Positions 35,532-47,408 of a DNA stretch of 64,000 bases are shown piece by piece (position 1 is the first letter of the stretch; each line of letters starts with the position of its first letter). Origin of the DNA: Polytrichum commune (lineage: Eukaryota; Streptophyta; Polytrichopsida; Polytrichales; Polytrichaceae); the NCBI GenBank assembly GCA_950295325.1, contig OX485809.1, positions 39,527,081 to 39,591,080 on the forward strand. Reading direction: 5' to 3'. Both the position numbers and the translations under genes were made by a program. The notes under the pieces were generated by a model. It was not told where the DNA came from and did not search any database. It worked only from the letters and a program-made list of their open reading frames with translations.

Positions 35532-35536
<5 letters not shown>

Positions 35537-36584
35537 TTGATGATCTGCCTTCCCAGTGCAAGTCAATTATGTTAGTGTTTTTGGACCTTTGGTTTGGTTT
35601 GTATATGTAACCTGTGCAAGAGCTATACATGACGTGCTTCCTGTTATCAGGGGGCAGCTGCTGGAGGCTGAGGTAAAGGTACCTTGTTTTGTTGATCCAC
35701 TGAAACTTGTGGTTGGTGCGGGGCTTCTAAGTAGCTAGGGACAGACACCTCCCCGGTGAGCTCCGGGTAAGGCAAAGGGGGTATATAACGTCAACAATGT
35801 GTCACGGGAGCTTTCTTAAACAAGCTGTGGATTCTGCACCAAATCTCCTTGGGTACGCCATTTGTACTTTTCAGAGCTGCAAGCAACTTGAGGCCCAATC
35901 TTTTCTGTCCGTGTTCCGATCGTTGTTTAGCCTCCATTTGTGAGACCAAAGTCCCTCGTGCTCCTTAATCACATGACCCCCCTGCCCTCAAGTATGACCA
36001 AGCATTAAGAGACCAGTCCCGGTCACTTCCGTTGTGGTGATGGGCTATGCACATTTAAAAGTTTCAGGATGATGTTGGACTATGTGTGAGCGCCAAGTGC
36101 TTGAAAAGCCTTGGAGTTTTCTTTTGCAAGGACATGTATTGGTCTGCGTTGTTTTTCAATAATGACGAAAGTGTGCAAAAATGTGAAGTAAAACAATGTC
36201 AGGTCAAAGCATTATGAACAAGAAAAGCAACCAGAACTTCATTCAGGTGATGAAAACCGATTCGGCGTTCGGAAGGCCATCTTGTAAGAGTTCGTAGAGA
36301 CACATGTGAGACTTTTGGGCCATTTCCGGCCATGGCCAGACCTAATCATGTGACAAAGGAAGCGACAGCAGGGTTATGGTCGTCCTCCGTGCGAAGGTGG
36401 AGTAACCACCAACTCAAAAGGATATTTCGCGTGTGAAGAAGGTTTAAGAGCAGCCACTGGTCAAGTGCTTTAGAGAATTTTACAAGCAGAATGCAAAGTG
36501 GTGGAGGCCAGCAAGTTTTGACATTGGTCTAATTTTCCCCCTACTTTTGGGTACATCAGAGAAATAAATCCGGCAGATGAGATA

Positions 36585-38844
36585 ATGAGGGGTAACTCAA
36601 TTGGATACTATGGAAGTGCGTTCGGTGGGTGCGACTCACCATTGCTGCGTCGATACCTCTCCGGCGACACCTTGAAAGCCACGATTGAAGGGTTCTCGTC
36701 AGGAGTGAAGAAGCTCTACTCGGATGTCAAAGTGGATGACACCTATGGTGACAAATTTGGGCCCACTGGATCGCTCTCAACGTGGTTTGATTTTATGGTC
36801 ACGGACGATGGAAGTTCACTCACAAGCTCCGGCATCACGAAAGATGCGTGCGACATGTCGGCGGAGGAGGATTTGCACTTGGCGGAGTCTGCACCAAGGC
36901 CTCGAAAAGCCCAAAAACTGGCCTCCAAGGACTGCATTCACGGTTTACATGACCTCGACATGGACGTCATGATGCCTTACGTTATGGATGATAAGAGGAA
37001 ACGAAGGTACCTAAATCTTTTATGCCAGCAGTTAACCAATATGTACTCCACTGACCATGGCTTACCTGTAGACCCTGGGGTGCCTGTTTGCAAATTATTT
37101 CATTGCATGTCTGAGGAGAATTAAATCTCTTATTCGGCTTGATACCCGATAATTAGTAGTCTACTCTCAACTCTGATGCTTTATTGTGCAAATTCACCAA
37201 TTCCCCATTGGTGGGATAGCACCGTAACTTACTTCTGATTGCAACTTATAGAGCGAAATCACCATGCTACATCTTTAAGTACAAGGGTGTCAAAGCGTCA
37301 AGTACCAGGTCACCTAATAATGGTGTTGTCGGCATACATGAGGATTTTGAGTAACTTTGTTATGGAAAATTTCTCTTGTCCAGGATGAACTCGAATCGTG
37401 CATCGGCCCAGCGATCGAGACAACGGAAGCAGGAGCGTCTTGATGAACTGGAAGTCCTGGTACATCATAAAACTTGCCAATCACATACTGCAACCTTGTT
37501 TTTTATCTGTATTCTGCAGGCATAAAGAGCCCAAGTTTGTAAATTCTGGTGCTTTTCTGTCTGCTCATCGTGGTAGTGCATTTCTCTGATGGCGAGTGAA
37601 GTCCTTAAAAAGATGTGCACTTTCTGTCCCATGAAATGCCCTCCTTAGTTCATAGAGAGCTTCTCACAAAGTTTTTTTCATCATGCATGAAATTCCTCTT
37701 ATGTGCAAAGCATTCTTCAAATACCTCAGGAAATTCATGGATATATAACTCAAACCCAGTTATGCCAAGTCAGGCTAATTGAAGTTCAGGGCTCATGTAT
37801 TTGATTATGTGTTTGTAATTTATCGCAGACTGCCCAGTTGCGACTAGAGAATGCATGTCTACGACGCAAGTCAAACATGGCTGTACAGCTAGCTGAGAAA
37901 TATGAAGAAGAGAGGAGCATCTTAGCGAGGAAAATAGTCGAGTTGGAGAGACAGGTGGTGAAGGCTCGAGAGACAAGCTCAGACACCGTCAAGGATTCCG
38001 GACACGACAGTTTCACTACTCAACAAACCAGAACTCATGTTGACAACAAGGTACATGTGTAAATCTTGAATCACTTATATTCACAACAAACTCTTGGTAA
38101 TTTTGGAGTAGGTGAGTATGAATGTTTCCTTCATGGAAGGATGGAGTCATCTCTCCTGTTGGAGAAAATGCAAAAGGAGAATATCTCTTGCATGTAATCT
38201 GGAACCAAAATCTTAGAAGACTAAAGTACTAAACATGACAAAGTCAGACATACTAAAAAATTGCTCACATCACCTACTTACCACAAGTTTCAGGAGCACG
38301 TCCGCAGTCAGCTTGTGAAACATGACTTGACAGTGCTGTGTTATATACACGATTCCGATCGCAAATGCAGGTTGATGAGCTAAGAGGAGCACAGCCGATC
38401 GTGAACAAGATGATTAAAGAAGCGGCCTTTGCGACGGATGACAAAGTTGGGATACTAAAGTTGATTATGAATATGGAAGCACTGACTGACAGTTCGATCG
38501 AACTATCTTCTGCGGCACCTGGAGCAACCTTTGGCGGACCTCCCACAGCTAGTTGCACCACCAAATCAGAAGACAATCCAGCAGCAACTTGCATTAAGAA
38601 ACTTGGAGTCGACGTCGCAGGTGACAACCATCCAGTACCCCAACAGGAAACATTCTTCCGGGATTTCTATGATGCCATTCAGTCTGAGATATACAACTTC
38701 AGCATTGACGCCGACGAGGCCGATGCGGACGAGACCCGCAATGACTGGATGGATACGTTTGCAGGATCCATAAACCCCTCACCATCATACTTAGGCGCTG
38801 TGGATGTTGTAACTCGGCCTCCTCCCCTGCAACATCAACAGTAA
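36585..38844 (+). CDS. bZIP transcription factor, four exons, 397 aa
   Basis: Joined exons 36,585-37,006, 37,384-37,459, 37,829-38,050 and 38,371-38,844 keep one frame across GT-AG introns of 377, 369 and 320 bp. The basic region at residues 137-155 reads KRKRRMNSNRASAQRSRQRK, with the invariant Asn145 and Arg153 in N-x7-R spacing. The first zipper leucine, Leu163, is exactly ten residues on. Heptad positions are Leu, Leu, Leu, Ala, Tyr, Leu, Leu, so the zipper is about seven heptads long with two non-leucine positions. It should bind ACGT-core DNA as a dimer in the nucleus. The N-terminal 130 and C-terminal 157 residues match no domain I know; the C-terminus is acidic. The last exon's acceptor (tgcag at 38,370) was chosen because the earlier one (near 38,293) leads to a stop. 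I cannot assign a bZIP group. Confidence 0.85.
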
Positions 38845-39749
38845 CCTCGTCATGAGCACAACTACTGCAACCGGCAGAGGACAATGGGGTCCAAAACAAT
38901 ATTTGATCGACAAATGTAGAGATGCTCATCTGTATATGCTTTTGTGAGATTCAAATCAAAGGGATTTAGGGAGCAACTACCCATAGTACATAATTAGTAC
39001 CTCTTGCTGCTTTGAAGAATTCTGAGGGCGCATTTTTTTTGTTTTGTTTTGTTTTGTTTTGATTCTGTGATCTACTTCTCGATCGGCAGATGATGAGAGA
39101 TATTCCTGTACGTAGAGATTTCGAGATGGAGACAGTGACCATGATGTGTTGATGTAGCAATTAGTTTTGTAGAATCTTTCAAAGAACGTCAGTGTCTCAG
39201 ATGCTGCAAATCACCTGGGAGCTATGGAAGCAGCTGATTATGGGTTCCAGGCAATGACCTATAGCAAGCATCGGTGATGACCCGAAGGAAGAAAAAAGAA
39301 AATGAAAAGAAAATTGGAAAAAATGAAAAGAAAAAGAAAAAGACGTGTACAGAGTGTAGAATACTCAGCCAAGTGAGTTGCCTGATGAGGAATATTGCGA
39401 GTCCCATGACCAAGCTATTCTCAAAGACCAACTTCATTTTTGTTTCTTTGACTGTCATCATTTGTTCTTCAACCAAAACGGATCAATATTTGCAAAGTGT
39501 AATTGTCATACTGTCCAAGCCTATGAATGTTTCATTGTTGAATATACATGTGCGTGTAATCAACATAATCTGTTGTATGTGATATATGTTATTCATAATC
39601 GAGGACTTAGCACCGCAGTATCAAGCAATCAATCACTAGGTCTGATTAGTATAATGTAGGTCTTTACAACCATAAGCTATGCAGGCCTTAATTGTTCGGC
39701 TTTGTCGTAAACAGACTTGCGCAGCAACACTAAAAACTGTCTTTAGTGT
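38845..39749. other. 3' flank of the bZIP gene
   Basis: Likely 3' untranslated sequence followed by non-coding DNA. No gene seen. Includes a gttttgttttg run near 39,040-39,060. Confidence 0.4.
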
Positions 39750-40690
39750 CATAAGCATTTGATTGGGGTTTCATTCCTGAAGTGAAATTGTCAATGAAAT
39801 GAAACGAAAGGAAATTAATTTTGAAGGCGAGGCAGCCGAAAACATATAAATTAATGTCAATAAAGCATATAATAAATCTGGAAGTAAAAAGTATTACCAA
39901 ATCCTCAATAGCATTGAGGTTATAATGTGTGTGACTTATCATTTGAAAGGGTCTTTTGTCATTCTAAAATGAAACTTTTGTTTATGTGCTATTTTTTTAG
40001 ATTGTTTATTTTATAGTATTGAATGTATTTTAGATATTTGAACAGAATTATCTATAATAATCAATGCCTTTTGCTTTCACAAGTATTCCCAGATATTTGA
40101 ACTAATTAAGCTGAATAAATGTAATTAAGTGTATCAAGCCTAATGGAATATAATTAAATCAGAAATTATGCTTACCAAAGTAATTAAGCCTAATTAGATC
40201 TAAAATGCACTTACTTGAGTAAATTATGATTTATTACATTCAATCACGCTTAATTAGTCCAAATATGCATGAATACTTGTGAAAATAGAAGGCATTAACT
40301 GAGCTATTATAAACTAAACAAACTAAATACAAGTTTCATTTTAGAATGACAAAAGATCCTTTCAAATGGTAAGTCGCATGCATTATAACCTCAATGCTAA
40401 TGAGGGTTTTGTAATTTTTTTTACTTCCAAGTTCATTACATGCTTCATTAACATTCAATTCCATTGACGGTTTCACTTCAGGAATGAAACCCCAATCAAT
40501 GGCTTAATTACTAAGGGGAAGTGAAAACATATATTTGAAATTTGGGCCTTCAAGATGAAGTGCACTCAATATGGAAATTGTGGACAAGAGGCCCTCAAAA
40601 ATGTAAGGGTGATTCTTTTTGGAATCAAGTGGGGCAGGCATCAGTTATTGGTCAGAATTAAAAATAAATTTATTTATTTTTGGCGGGTTG
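39750..40690. mobile_element. Diverged relative of the foldback element at 5,516-6,821
   Basis: The right part (about 40,325-40,690) aligns along the right arm of the first element: tcattttagaatgacaaa, ttataacctcaat, cttccaagtt, cttcag-gaatgaaa, gaagtgcactcaatatgg, gggcaggcatcag. The left part (39,760-39,990) is the inverse but lacks the outer arm. The arms are much more diverged than in the first copy, so it is older. No target duplication identified. Confidence 0.7.
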
Positions 40691-43290
40691 CCCGGGGGTG
40701 TTGGATCGAGGGCCACAACCCTCACACCCCCTTCCACCCATGATGGGGTCATGCCTCAACCAGTTGGGGCTTGCCCAAATGGTTAGAGTTCTAACCCCAA
40801 CCATACGTACACCATGTTACCATTTCAAGCATCTCCTCATGCAAAGAAAAACATGCAATTGAACAACATCAATTGTGGCCAGCATCCTACTCCACAAATT
40901 TTGTAATCCCATAGTGGGCGCTCTATTTAATCTTCACTAGTGCCAGAATGTACACTGAATAGTCTCATTATTGTGAGCCATAGTAATTTTTTTCTAGAAG
41001 ATTAATGTGGACGACTATTTGTTTTTGTGATATTTTTTTAATGTAAGGTGACTATTTTATTCTATGTAAGGTGTTGGTGATGTTTTAGGGGAAGACCCAG
41101 GGTCTTGCACCCACAAGAATTCCACCTCAAGTAGAAAATTAGTGTGGCTCACGCTAATTATTTCCACGTTAATTTTCCACCCACACTAATAGGACTATTT
41201 AGTGTAGTTTCCATATGGGAGTCAATAGTGTTTCAACCAATGTAGGATTGACATGTAGCAAAACTTGAAGGAGCTTAATTAATTTCTATCGGAATGGAGA
41301 GCCCTCTATGATAACTTAGCTATGGAGTGATTCAAGTTTTCTGTGTTCTCAACTGCTTTATACCTACCCATTGGTGAAGAGAGGGAATTATCACATACGA
41401 GCATACCTCTCATTCATGCACCATAAAAATCTTGAAATAGTATGTAGCCCGGACCTTGTTAATTTATGTGGGATGAGCGCCAAAATTAGCTTCAAAGGAC
41501 CTAAACAAGTTTAATCCAAATCATTTGAAATGAATTGGTCATAAACCTATGGGGGTTGGGTGGATGGATGAGAGGAACGCTCATATGGGAAAATTTCCTC
41601 ACTTTGTTGGTTGTCCCTGAATGACCTTGGAAGCCTCTCTGTGAATGTCAAAACTTTGACAATTATTATTGTCACAACTCATAAGTATATTCCAAATCTA
41701 CCCACATGAGCATGTAGTTGATGAGTTTTTGAAACAATTTCAGTTGTCCAAGTATCTCTAGCTAGGATGTGTAGAGTTTTTAAGGTTTATGTGATGAGGT
41801 GTGAAAAAAAAGGAGATATTTTCACCCTAGTTACTTATCGAAATTCATGCATTTAAAGGTTTTTTGAGTATAGTAATACACCAATTATGAAGATACCCAA
41901 GATACCAACCATATACAACTTACAACTCCCACAATGGCCATATTAGAATGTTTGAGGACCATTCTTTTGATATTGGACATTGTCACCTCCAAATGTCAAT
42001 CTTTTGATAGAGGCACATATGGACCTCAAAATCCAAATCCAATGGTAGACATGGCATAAAGACCATAAAAAATTTCTACATAAAAGGGAGATATGGCTCC
42101 AAATAGATAACACTCTAAACCCTCTAGACCAACTCAACATGCATGGTTGCAAGTACATTTCAAACCCAACAAAAGAAACTTTAGAAAAAACTGTAGCTTC
42201 AAAATAACTTTGTTCTAAGAATTTTTTTTTCCTATACATTTCAAATGCACAAGCACCCGGCATACTAGAATATGAGAGCATTTAGATTAAATTTACTTAC
42301 CTAAACCCTTTTTAAATAGCTAAATATAGATTGGAAGTGCTTCACTAAGGTAGATTGTGCTAAAACCATCACTTTAAGTCCTGAGTGTATCAAATGTTAC
42401 TAGATTGATAAAAGGGACTTCAATGCACCAAAGTGTGACTCATTTGAATTTTGCATGCAAAAGTTATAAAGAATCAAGTTTCATTGGTAGATGATACAAA
42501 GCAACAAAAGAGCCTAGTGTGAAAGTGGACACTCTCAAAATATGTACTTATAGTGTAAGATTTGAGGGGTTGCTTTTAGCATTTTGTACCTTAAGTAGAA
42601 GAAAATTGAATGGAAATTTCTGCATCATATATTAATACCAACAATTGATCATGGTACACTAATTAATGATATTGTAGGACAACTGTAGATGCAACACATG
42701 CTTTAGAAATATAGAAATATAGAAATATATATATATATATATATTTATTTAGAGAGAGAGAGAAAGTCCATAGAATAAGCACCTCACTTTAAACTAACAC
42801 ATTTAAGTCTTTCACTACAAAGTGTATATTGATTTTGAGAATGCCCACCACCTTAACATCATGCTCAAGTATTGGTTTTGGGTGACCTCCGATCGAATAC
42901 AATTTTGAATTCTTATAACTTTTGCATATGGAATTCAAATAAGACATACATTTGTGCGTTGGAATCACTTTCAATCACTTGCTAACAAGAACCTTGTAAA
43001 ACTAAATCAATATTATAATTTTTATCAACTCAAGACTAAAAGTAGCAGTTTTTACACCATCCACCTTTACACAACTATAGGTTCTTCTATCATGACAACA
43101 CTAGAATCCTCGTCTTTTATTTGCTTCTTGATGTGGTTGTGAGACGCCCTTATTTTGGAGCAAACGATTACTAATTATTTTTTTAAACTACAACCCAAAT
43201 TCCATTAGTTGCAAAATAGAAATTGGATTTTTTTTCTTTTTTAAATAAATTTTACTTTATAAAAGTAAATATGAAAGCAAAAGTTTTTGA
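40691..43290. other. AT-rich intergenic sequence
   Basis: No gene recognised. Holds the shared ccacccacactaataggact motif at 41,177-41,208 and an AT/GA microsatellite at about 42,726-42,765. Confidence 0.4.
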
Positions 43291-43295
43291 AGAGA

Positions 43296-43305
43296 CTATA
43301 TATTG
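43296..43305 (+). promoter_or_regulatory. Candidate TATA box of the permease gene
   Basis: ctatatattg, about 240 bp upstream of the ATG at 43,536, in otherwise AT-rich DNA. Position alone supports it. Confidence 0.35.
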
Positions 43306-43535
43306 GGGCTCGGAGGAGAAGCTAATTTAAAACTTGAAACCACAAAGCCATTTGTCGTTTTCTTGTTCAAGTAATTCTACAAATTAATCTCTCCTCCAAC
43401 ATTTCGCAAACAAATTGCAGCAACATTGTATTAGGCAAAGCAAGTGGTGAAGCAAACCTGAGCTTAGGTGGAGAACAAGATATAGCTCCCTCTTGTCTCA
43501 TCAATTTCATCTTGGATTGCTGTCAATCAACAATT

Positions 43536-44870
43536 ATGGCGGGCGGAGCTCTACCTGGAAACATTTCAATCACCAACATGCCAACGGGCAGAAAAGCTTT
43601 GTATCCACTTATCCTAGTCACATTACTCTTCTTTCTTTGGGGTTTTGCATATGGATTGCTTGATGTCTTGAACAAGCATTTTCAAGATGTCCTCCATTTG
43701 AGCAAAGTTCAGACAACGGCTCTTCAAGTGGCCTACTTCGGTGCATACATTGTATTTCCAGCATTGGTAGGAACACCGTTGGTACGAAAATTTGGATACA
43801 AAGTTTCAATCCTAGTTGGTCTTGGGCTTTACATTGTTGGAGCATTACTTTTTTGGCCTTCTGCAATTTATGAGAGCTTCGGAGGTTTTGTGGGGGCAAC
43901 TTTCATCATTGCTTCCGGATTGTCAAGCCTTGAAGTTGCAGCAAACACGTATGTAACAGTGTTGGGAAGTCCATCGACTGCCTCTTTCAGATTGAATTTT
44001 GCGCAGTCCTTCAATGGACTAGGAAGTTTCACCGGGCCGTTGCTTGCATCCAAGTTTTTCTTCTCTGCTGGGAACCAAAATAATCTCTCATCAGTGAAAT
44101 TCATCTACCTTGGAATCGCTTGTGGAGTCTTTCTTATCGCAATCGGATTCTTTTTCGCTACTCTACCAGAGATTACGGACGATATGATCGCCGATGAATC
44201 GAATTCTCCAACAAAACCACTATTGAGACAACCACATTTCCTTGGTGGAGTACTCGCACAATGGTTATATGTGGCTTCACAAGTCACAGTGGCTGCATTC
44301 TTCATCAACTTGGTTAACGAAGATGGTGTTCAATCGAACTCAAAGGCTTCTCAACTGCTCTCCTACTCGTTGCTCCTCTTCAGTGCCGGTCGATTTTTCT
44401 CCACATTCCTGATGCGATTCTTCCAACCAAGACACATTATGGGTGTCTTTGCCACTCTTTGTACTCTTCTCTGCGGATTGACTGTTGCGCTTCATGGACT
44501 GCCAGGAGTCATATGTGCAATGATGCTTTTCTTCTTTGAATCTTGTCAATACCCTACAATATTCACGCTAGCTCTTCAAGACCTAGGAGGAAACACGAAG
44601 AGGGCGGGCGCGTTTGTTGTGATGGGAGTGGGTGGGGGTGCCATTTTCGCTCCTATTCAAGGAGCAATTGCAGACCGACGAAGTACAAGATTAGGCCAAA
44701 TTATTCCTACCCTTGGATATGCATACCTCATCTTCTATGCTTTCTTCCTTACCAAATCTCCAGCTCCAGTTTTCGAATGTGAAGCCGCCAAAACACCAGC
44801 TCCAATCGTCGACAATGAAGCCGACAATCAGAATGGTGGCATAGGGGAGAAGCCCATGCAACTTGCCTAA
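43536..44870 (+). CDS. L-fucose permease-like MFS sugar transporter, intronless, 444 aa, fungal-like
   Basis: Single-exon frame from the first ATG to TAA. It has about twelve hydrophobic segments and family signatures of the fucose/glucose-galactose permease branch of the major facilitator superfamily: LLFFLWGFAYGLLDVLNKHF in the first helix, RKFGYK in the first cytoplasmic loop, GGFVGATFI...GLSSLEVAAN, and a GGGAIFAPIQGAIADR motif in the C-terminal half. The likely role is proton-coupled uptake of a monosaccharide at a cell membrane; the substrate is inferred only from the family. The first-helix wording and the whole pattern are those I associate with ascomycete homologues rather than plant sugar carriers, and the gene has no intron. 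Acquisition from a fungus is therefore the leading explanation. The final ~35 residues are a hydrophilic tail. Confidence 0.93.
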   Translation: MAGGALPGNISITNMPTGRKALYPLILVTLLFFLWGFAYGLLDVLNKHFQDVLHLSKVQTTALQVAYFGAYIVFPALVGTPLVRKFGYKVSILVGLGLYIVGALLFWPSAIYESFGGFVGATFIIASGLSSLEVAANTYVTVLGSPSTASFRLNFAQSFNGLGSFTGPLLASKFFFSAGNQNNLSSVKFIYLGIACGVFLIAIGFFFATLPEITDDMIADESNSPTKPLLRQPHFLGGVLAQWLYVASQVTVAAFFINLVNEDGVQSNSKASQLLSYSLLLFSAGRFFSTFLMRFFQPRHIMGVFATLCTLLCGLTVALHGLPGVICAMMLFFFESCQYPTIFTLALQDLGGNTKRAGAFVVMGVGGGAIFAPIQGAIADRRSTRLGQIIPTLGYAYLIFYAFFLTKSPAPVFECEAAKTPAPIVDNEADNQNGGIGEKPMQLA

Positions 44871-45734
44871 GTTAGCTCTGACTTGTGGAACTTTGTGAAT
44901 ACTTCAACAGTTGTAGTTGATTGAATAATCAGGTAGTTTGTAGATAGGTCAAGCATAGTTTTTTTTGTGAAATGAAGAAGCATAATCACTTGCATAGCTC
45001 CAAAAAGAGGCTTGCAATAGAGGTAGTCCTTGTGAGCATGATGAAATACAAACATTTGATACATTTATCCGATAAACTCAATCCACCAAAGGAAGTGGTT
45101 GAGTTGAACTGTTTGAATTCAGTGAGATTCCAAGATGACATTCTTATGATATTTGTGCCTTGCTTGATTTTCAATGAAAGAAAATGGCGAATTTGTGACA
45201 GCTCTTCGGAAGGTCTTTCCACCAAGCTATCATTTATGAAATCTAGCTTAGCCAGTTAAAAAGTATTATCCCCAGAAGTTTCTTCCTCAATGTCATCCCA
45301 TAAGTATATGAGGAACTGCACATTGTTTGACTACTTAGTCTTTTGAAGGTTGAAGGCATCCGCGACTAATAAATCACAATGCCTTCGTATCAGAACCAAG
45401 AATTTGTATTCCTACACAAGGGACCTGTAGTACATAACAGAGGTGACTGTATACTGGACCACAGACGAACATTTTGCATACAACCCCAAGTGAACAAGCA
45501 CACAAATAGAGAAGCAATGTCTACAAAGTAACTAAGAAACCAAAATCACAGCAACTTCTTGTTGTGATTGCCTCTGAAAGAATAAAATTTGTACTAATTT
45601 GGCCTCAGAAGCCTCTTCAAAATTAGAATACTCACAATTCTGTATATGACTGCATGACTGAGCAGGGCTCAGCAATACTCGCAGCACTGCTCTATAGTCG
45701 CAGGAATCCTGTACCTCAATCAGCATGATCCATC
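44871..45734. other. Spacer between convergent permease and thioredoxin-like genes
   Basis: Expected to contain the 3' untranslated regions of both convergent genes. No other gene seen. Confidence 0.5.
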
Positions 45735-47408
45735 CTACTGTAGTCCATGAAAGTCACTCCACTCCTCTATAGTTTGATTCAAATCCAAGTGTTTATAGAT
45801 GGTCGTCAGTATTTTGGTCTTTTCACGTGTTGGGAAGGACTCCACAAGCTCTCCACCCTTGTAGAAATGAAAGAGCGGCACCACCTGCACCCACATGCAC
45901 CGGCATCAAGGGGAGAATTCTTCGTCAAGAATGCTTATGAGATGTCTGAACAAAGAAAGTAGAAGAGGTAATCAACTTAAATTAGTATGGGTCATTGACA
46001 ACAGAAATTTTCAAGTCATCCCAGTATCAATCCCTCCACAAGTATCCTTCAGGCTGGCTTATTTATGATTCCCAACTTCACCCATAAGTATGCCGTGACC
46101 TGCGATTACTTGTACAAGCAGCCTATGTCCAACATTGTATTCCACTGGAGAACATTATCACCAGATCTTACTCTCTCCTTTTGATCGGAATCAACTACAT
46201 ACTGGAATTGAAGGATTTGAAAATAGAATTTTTTTGTTGGTGCACTTTCAGAAAACTATAATGTTTTACTGTAATTTGAAATACATGAAAATGGTTTTTC
46301 TATAGTAATGCACCACTTTCTTAGCTTTCTGTCAGGCTCTGATAAGTAGCCATACCTTGATCTTAAACTTCTCAGCCACCTCTGACTGCTCTTCGTATTC
46401 GTCCATGACCTGCACATAAAGATTAACACTGCTTGACGTGATAGAAAAAACAAACTCGCTTACTCAAGCTTTGTAGACATCCACGTCAATTCAGTGATAT
46501 TGCCTCACCTGCATTTGTAATTCCCTCTAAGAACACATGGAGTCGACTGAAGCATTCTATTGCCACCATATTGTTAGTACACTTGAATATTGAGGTACCA
46601 GAAACACAAAGTAGATTATTATACTCTAAATCTTTGGGAGTATAATGAACAGATTTCGCCCAGAACAAAGGATACAAAAACAAATATGTAGGAAAGATAT
46701 CTGTCTCATTCCAATGAACTCCAAAGCATGGCTGCTTCAGAATAATAAAAAGTAGAAATCACTATCAGAAAAAAAACATGTAAGTATGTGCAAGTAATGA
46801 ATATTGACGTTTAAAAACATTCTATAAGTTGCATTCATTTTTTTAAAAGGACTCCCTATAGGGAATACAGGTGCAAATGAGTCACATACATTGTGTTTGA
46901 GAAATATGACAGAGGCCTCGCCATTGCCAGCTCCTTTGCAAAGCTTGACAAATCCTTTCTCAATATATCGGCAGCTGCCACATGAAGTACGATAATAGTC
47001 CACAACAACCAGAGCGCCATTGTCCTTTGACTCATGAAGAACATTTTCCAGCTCATCAAGACTCTTGAATTCCCGCACACATTCAACTGGGCACAAATCA
47101 TCATCGCTCTCACTCCCACACTCAGCCTCGTCCGTTTTTTCAGAATTTTGTTTCCTGAATTCAGCTGCGTTCAGTAAAGCCAATGGTGCCCTTTGTGGTC
47201 TTCTTCTTAGATTCCCCGAAGAAGATGAGATGGACACCTCTCTAGGTAGCTTAGATGAAGATCCTACTAAGAAAGAAGAGTTATGTGCTGAAATACGGCA
47301 CATAGATGAATTTGCATGAAGTGGAACACAATCCCTGCCTGTGCCATTCTTGAGGCAATTTGTAGATGATGAAGTCAAGCATGATGCAATTGAAGACAGG
47401 GTATCCAT
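45735..47408 (-). CDS. Thioredoxin-like 4, chloroplastic, three exons, 240 aa
   Basis: Exons 46,890-47,408, 46,356-46,409 and 45,735-45,884 (minus strand) join in frame across GT-AG introns of 480 and 471 bp. Residues 1 to about 85 are rich in Ser, Thr and Arg, as in a plastid transit peptide. A thioredoxin fold follows: VVVDYYRTSCGSCRYIEKGF with active site Cys143-Gly-Ser-Cys146, then exon 2 DEYEEQSEVAEKFKIK, then VVPLFHFYKGGELVESF with the conserved cis-proline Pro194. The CGSC site and the SCGSCRYIE context match the plant thioredoxin-like 4 group rather than classical WCGPC thioredoxins. It probably takes part in thiol redox relay in plastids. An acidic stretch rich in Glu/Asp (about 88-106) precedes the domain. 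Confidence 0.88.

Larger units (their letters stand above)
34190..36584 (+). promoter_or_regulatory. GC-rich island and probable promoter/leader region of the bZIP gene
   Basis: 34,230-34,620 is markedly GC- and CpG-rich compared with its surroundings. It includes repeated cgttcccacgaggttccc-like words and a G-box-containing gccacgtggc (~34,414-34,423). A ~76-bp tandem duplication follows at 34,662-34,818, and a (GA)n run at 35,503-35,531. No convincing coding exon was found before the ATG at 36,585, so a long, possibly intron-containing, 5' leader is likely. Confidence 0.45.

Noticed and set aside
38294-38370. Earlier acceptor for bZIP exon 4 (after tttcag)
   Set aside because: Reading from it runs into a stop within about 30 codons. 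The acceptor at 38,370 continues in frame for 157 residues.
41943-42281. 112-residue minus-strand frame
   Set aside because: No domain, no neighbouring exons, and AT-rich surroundings; probably chance.
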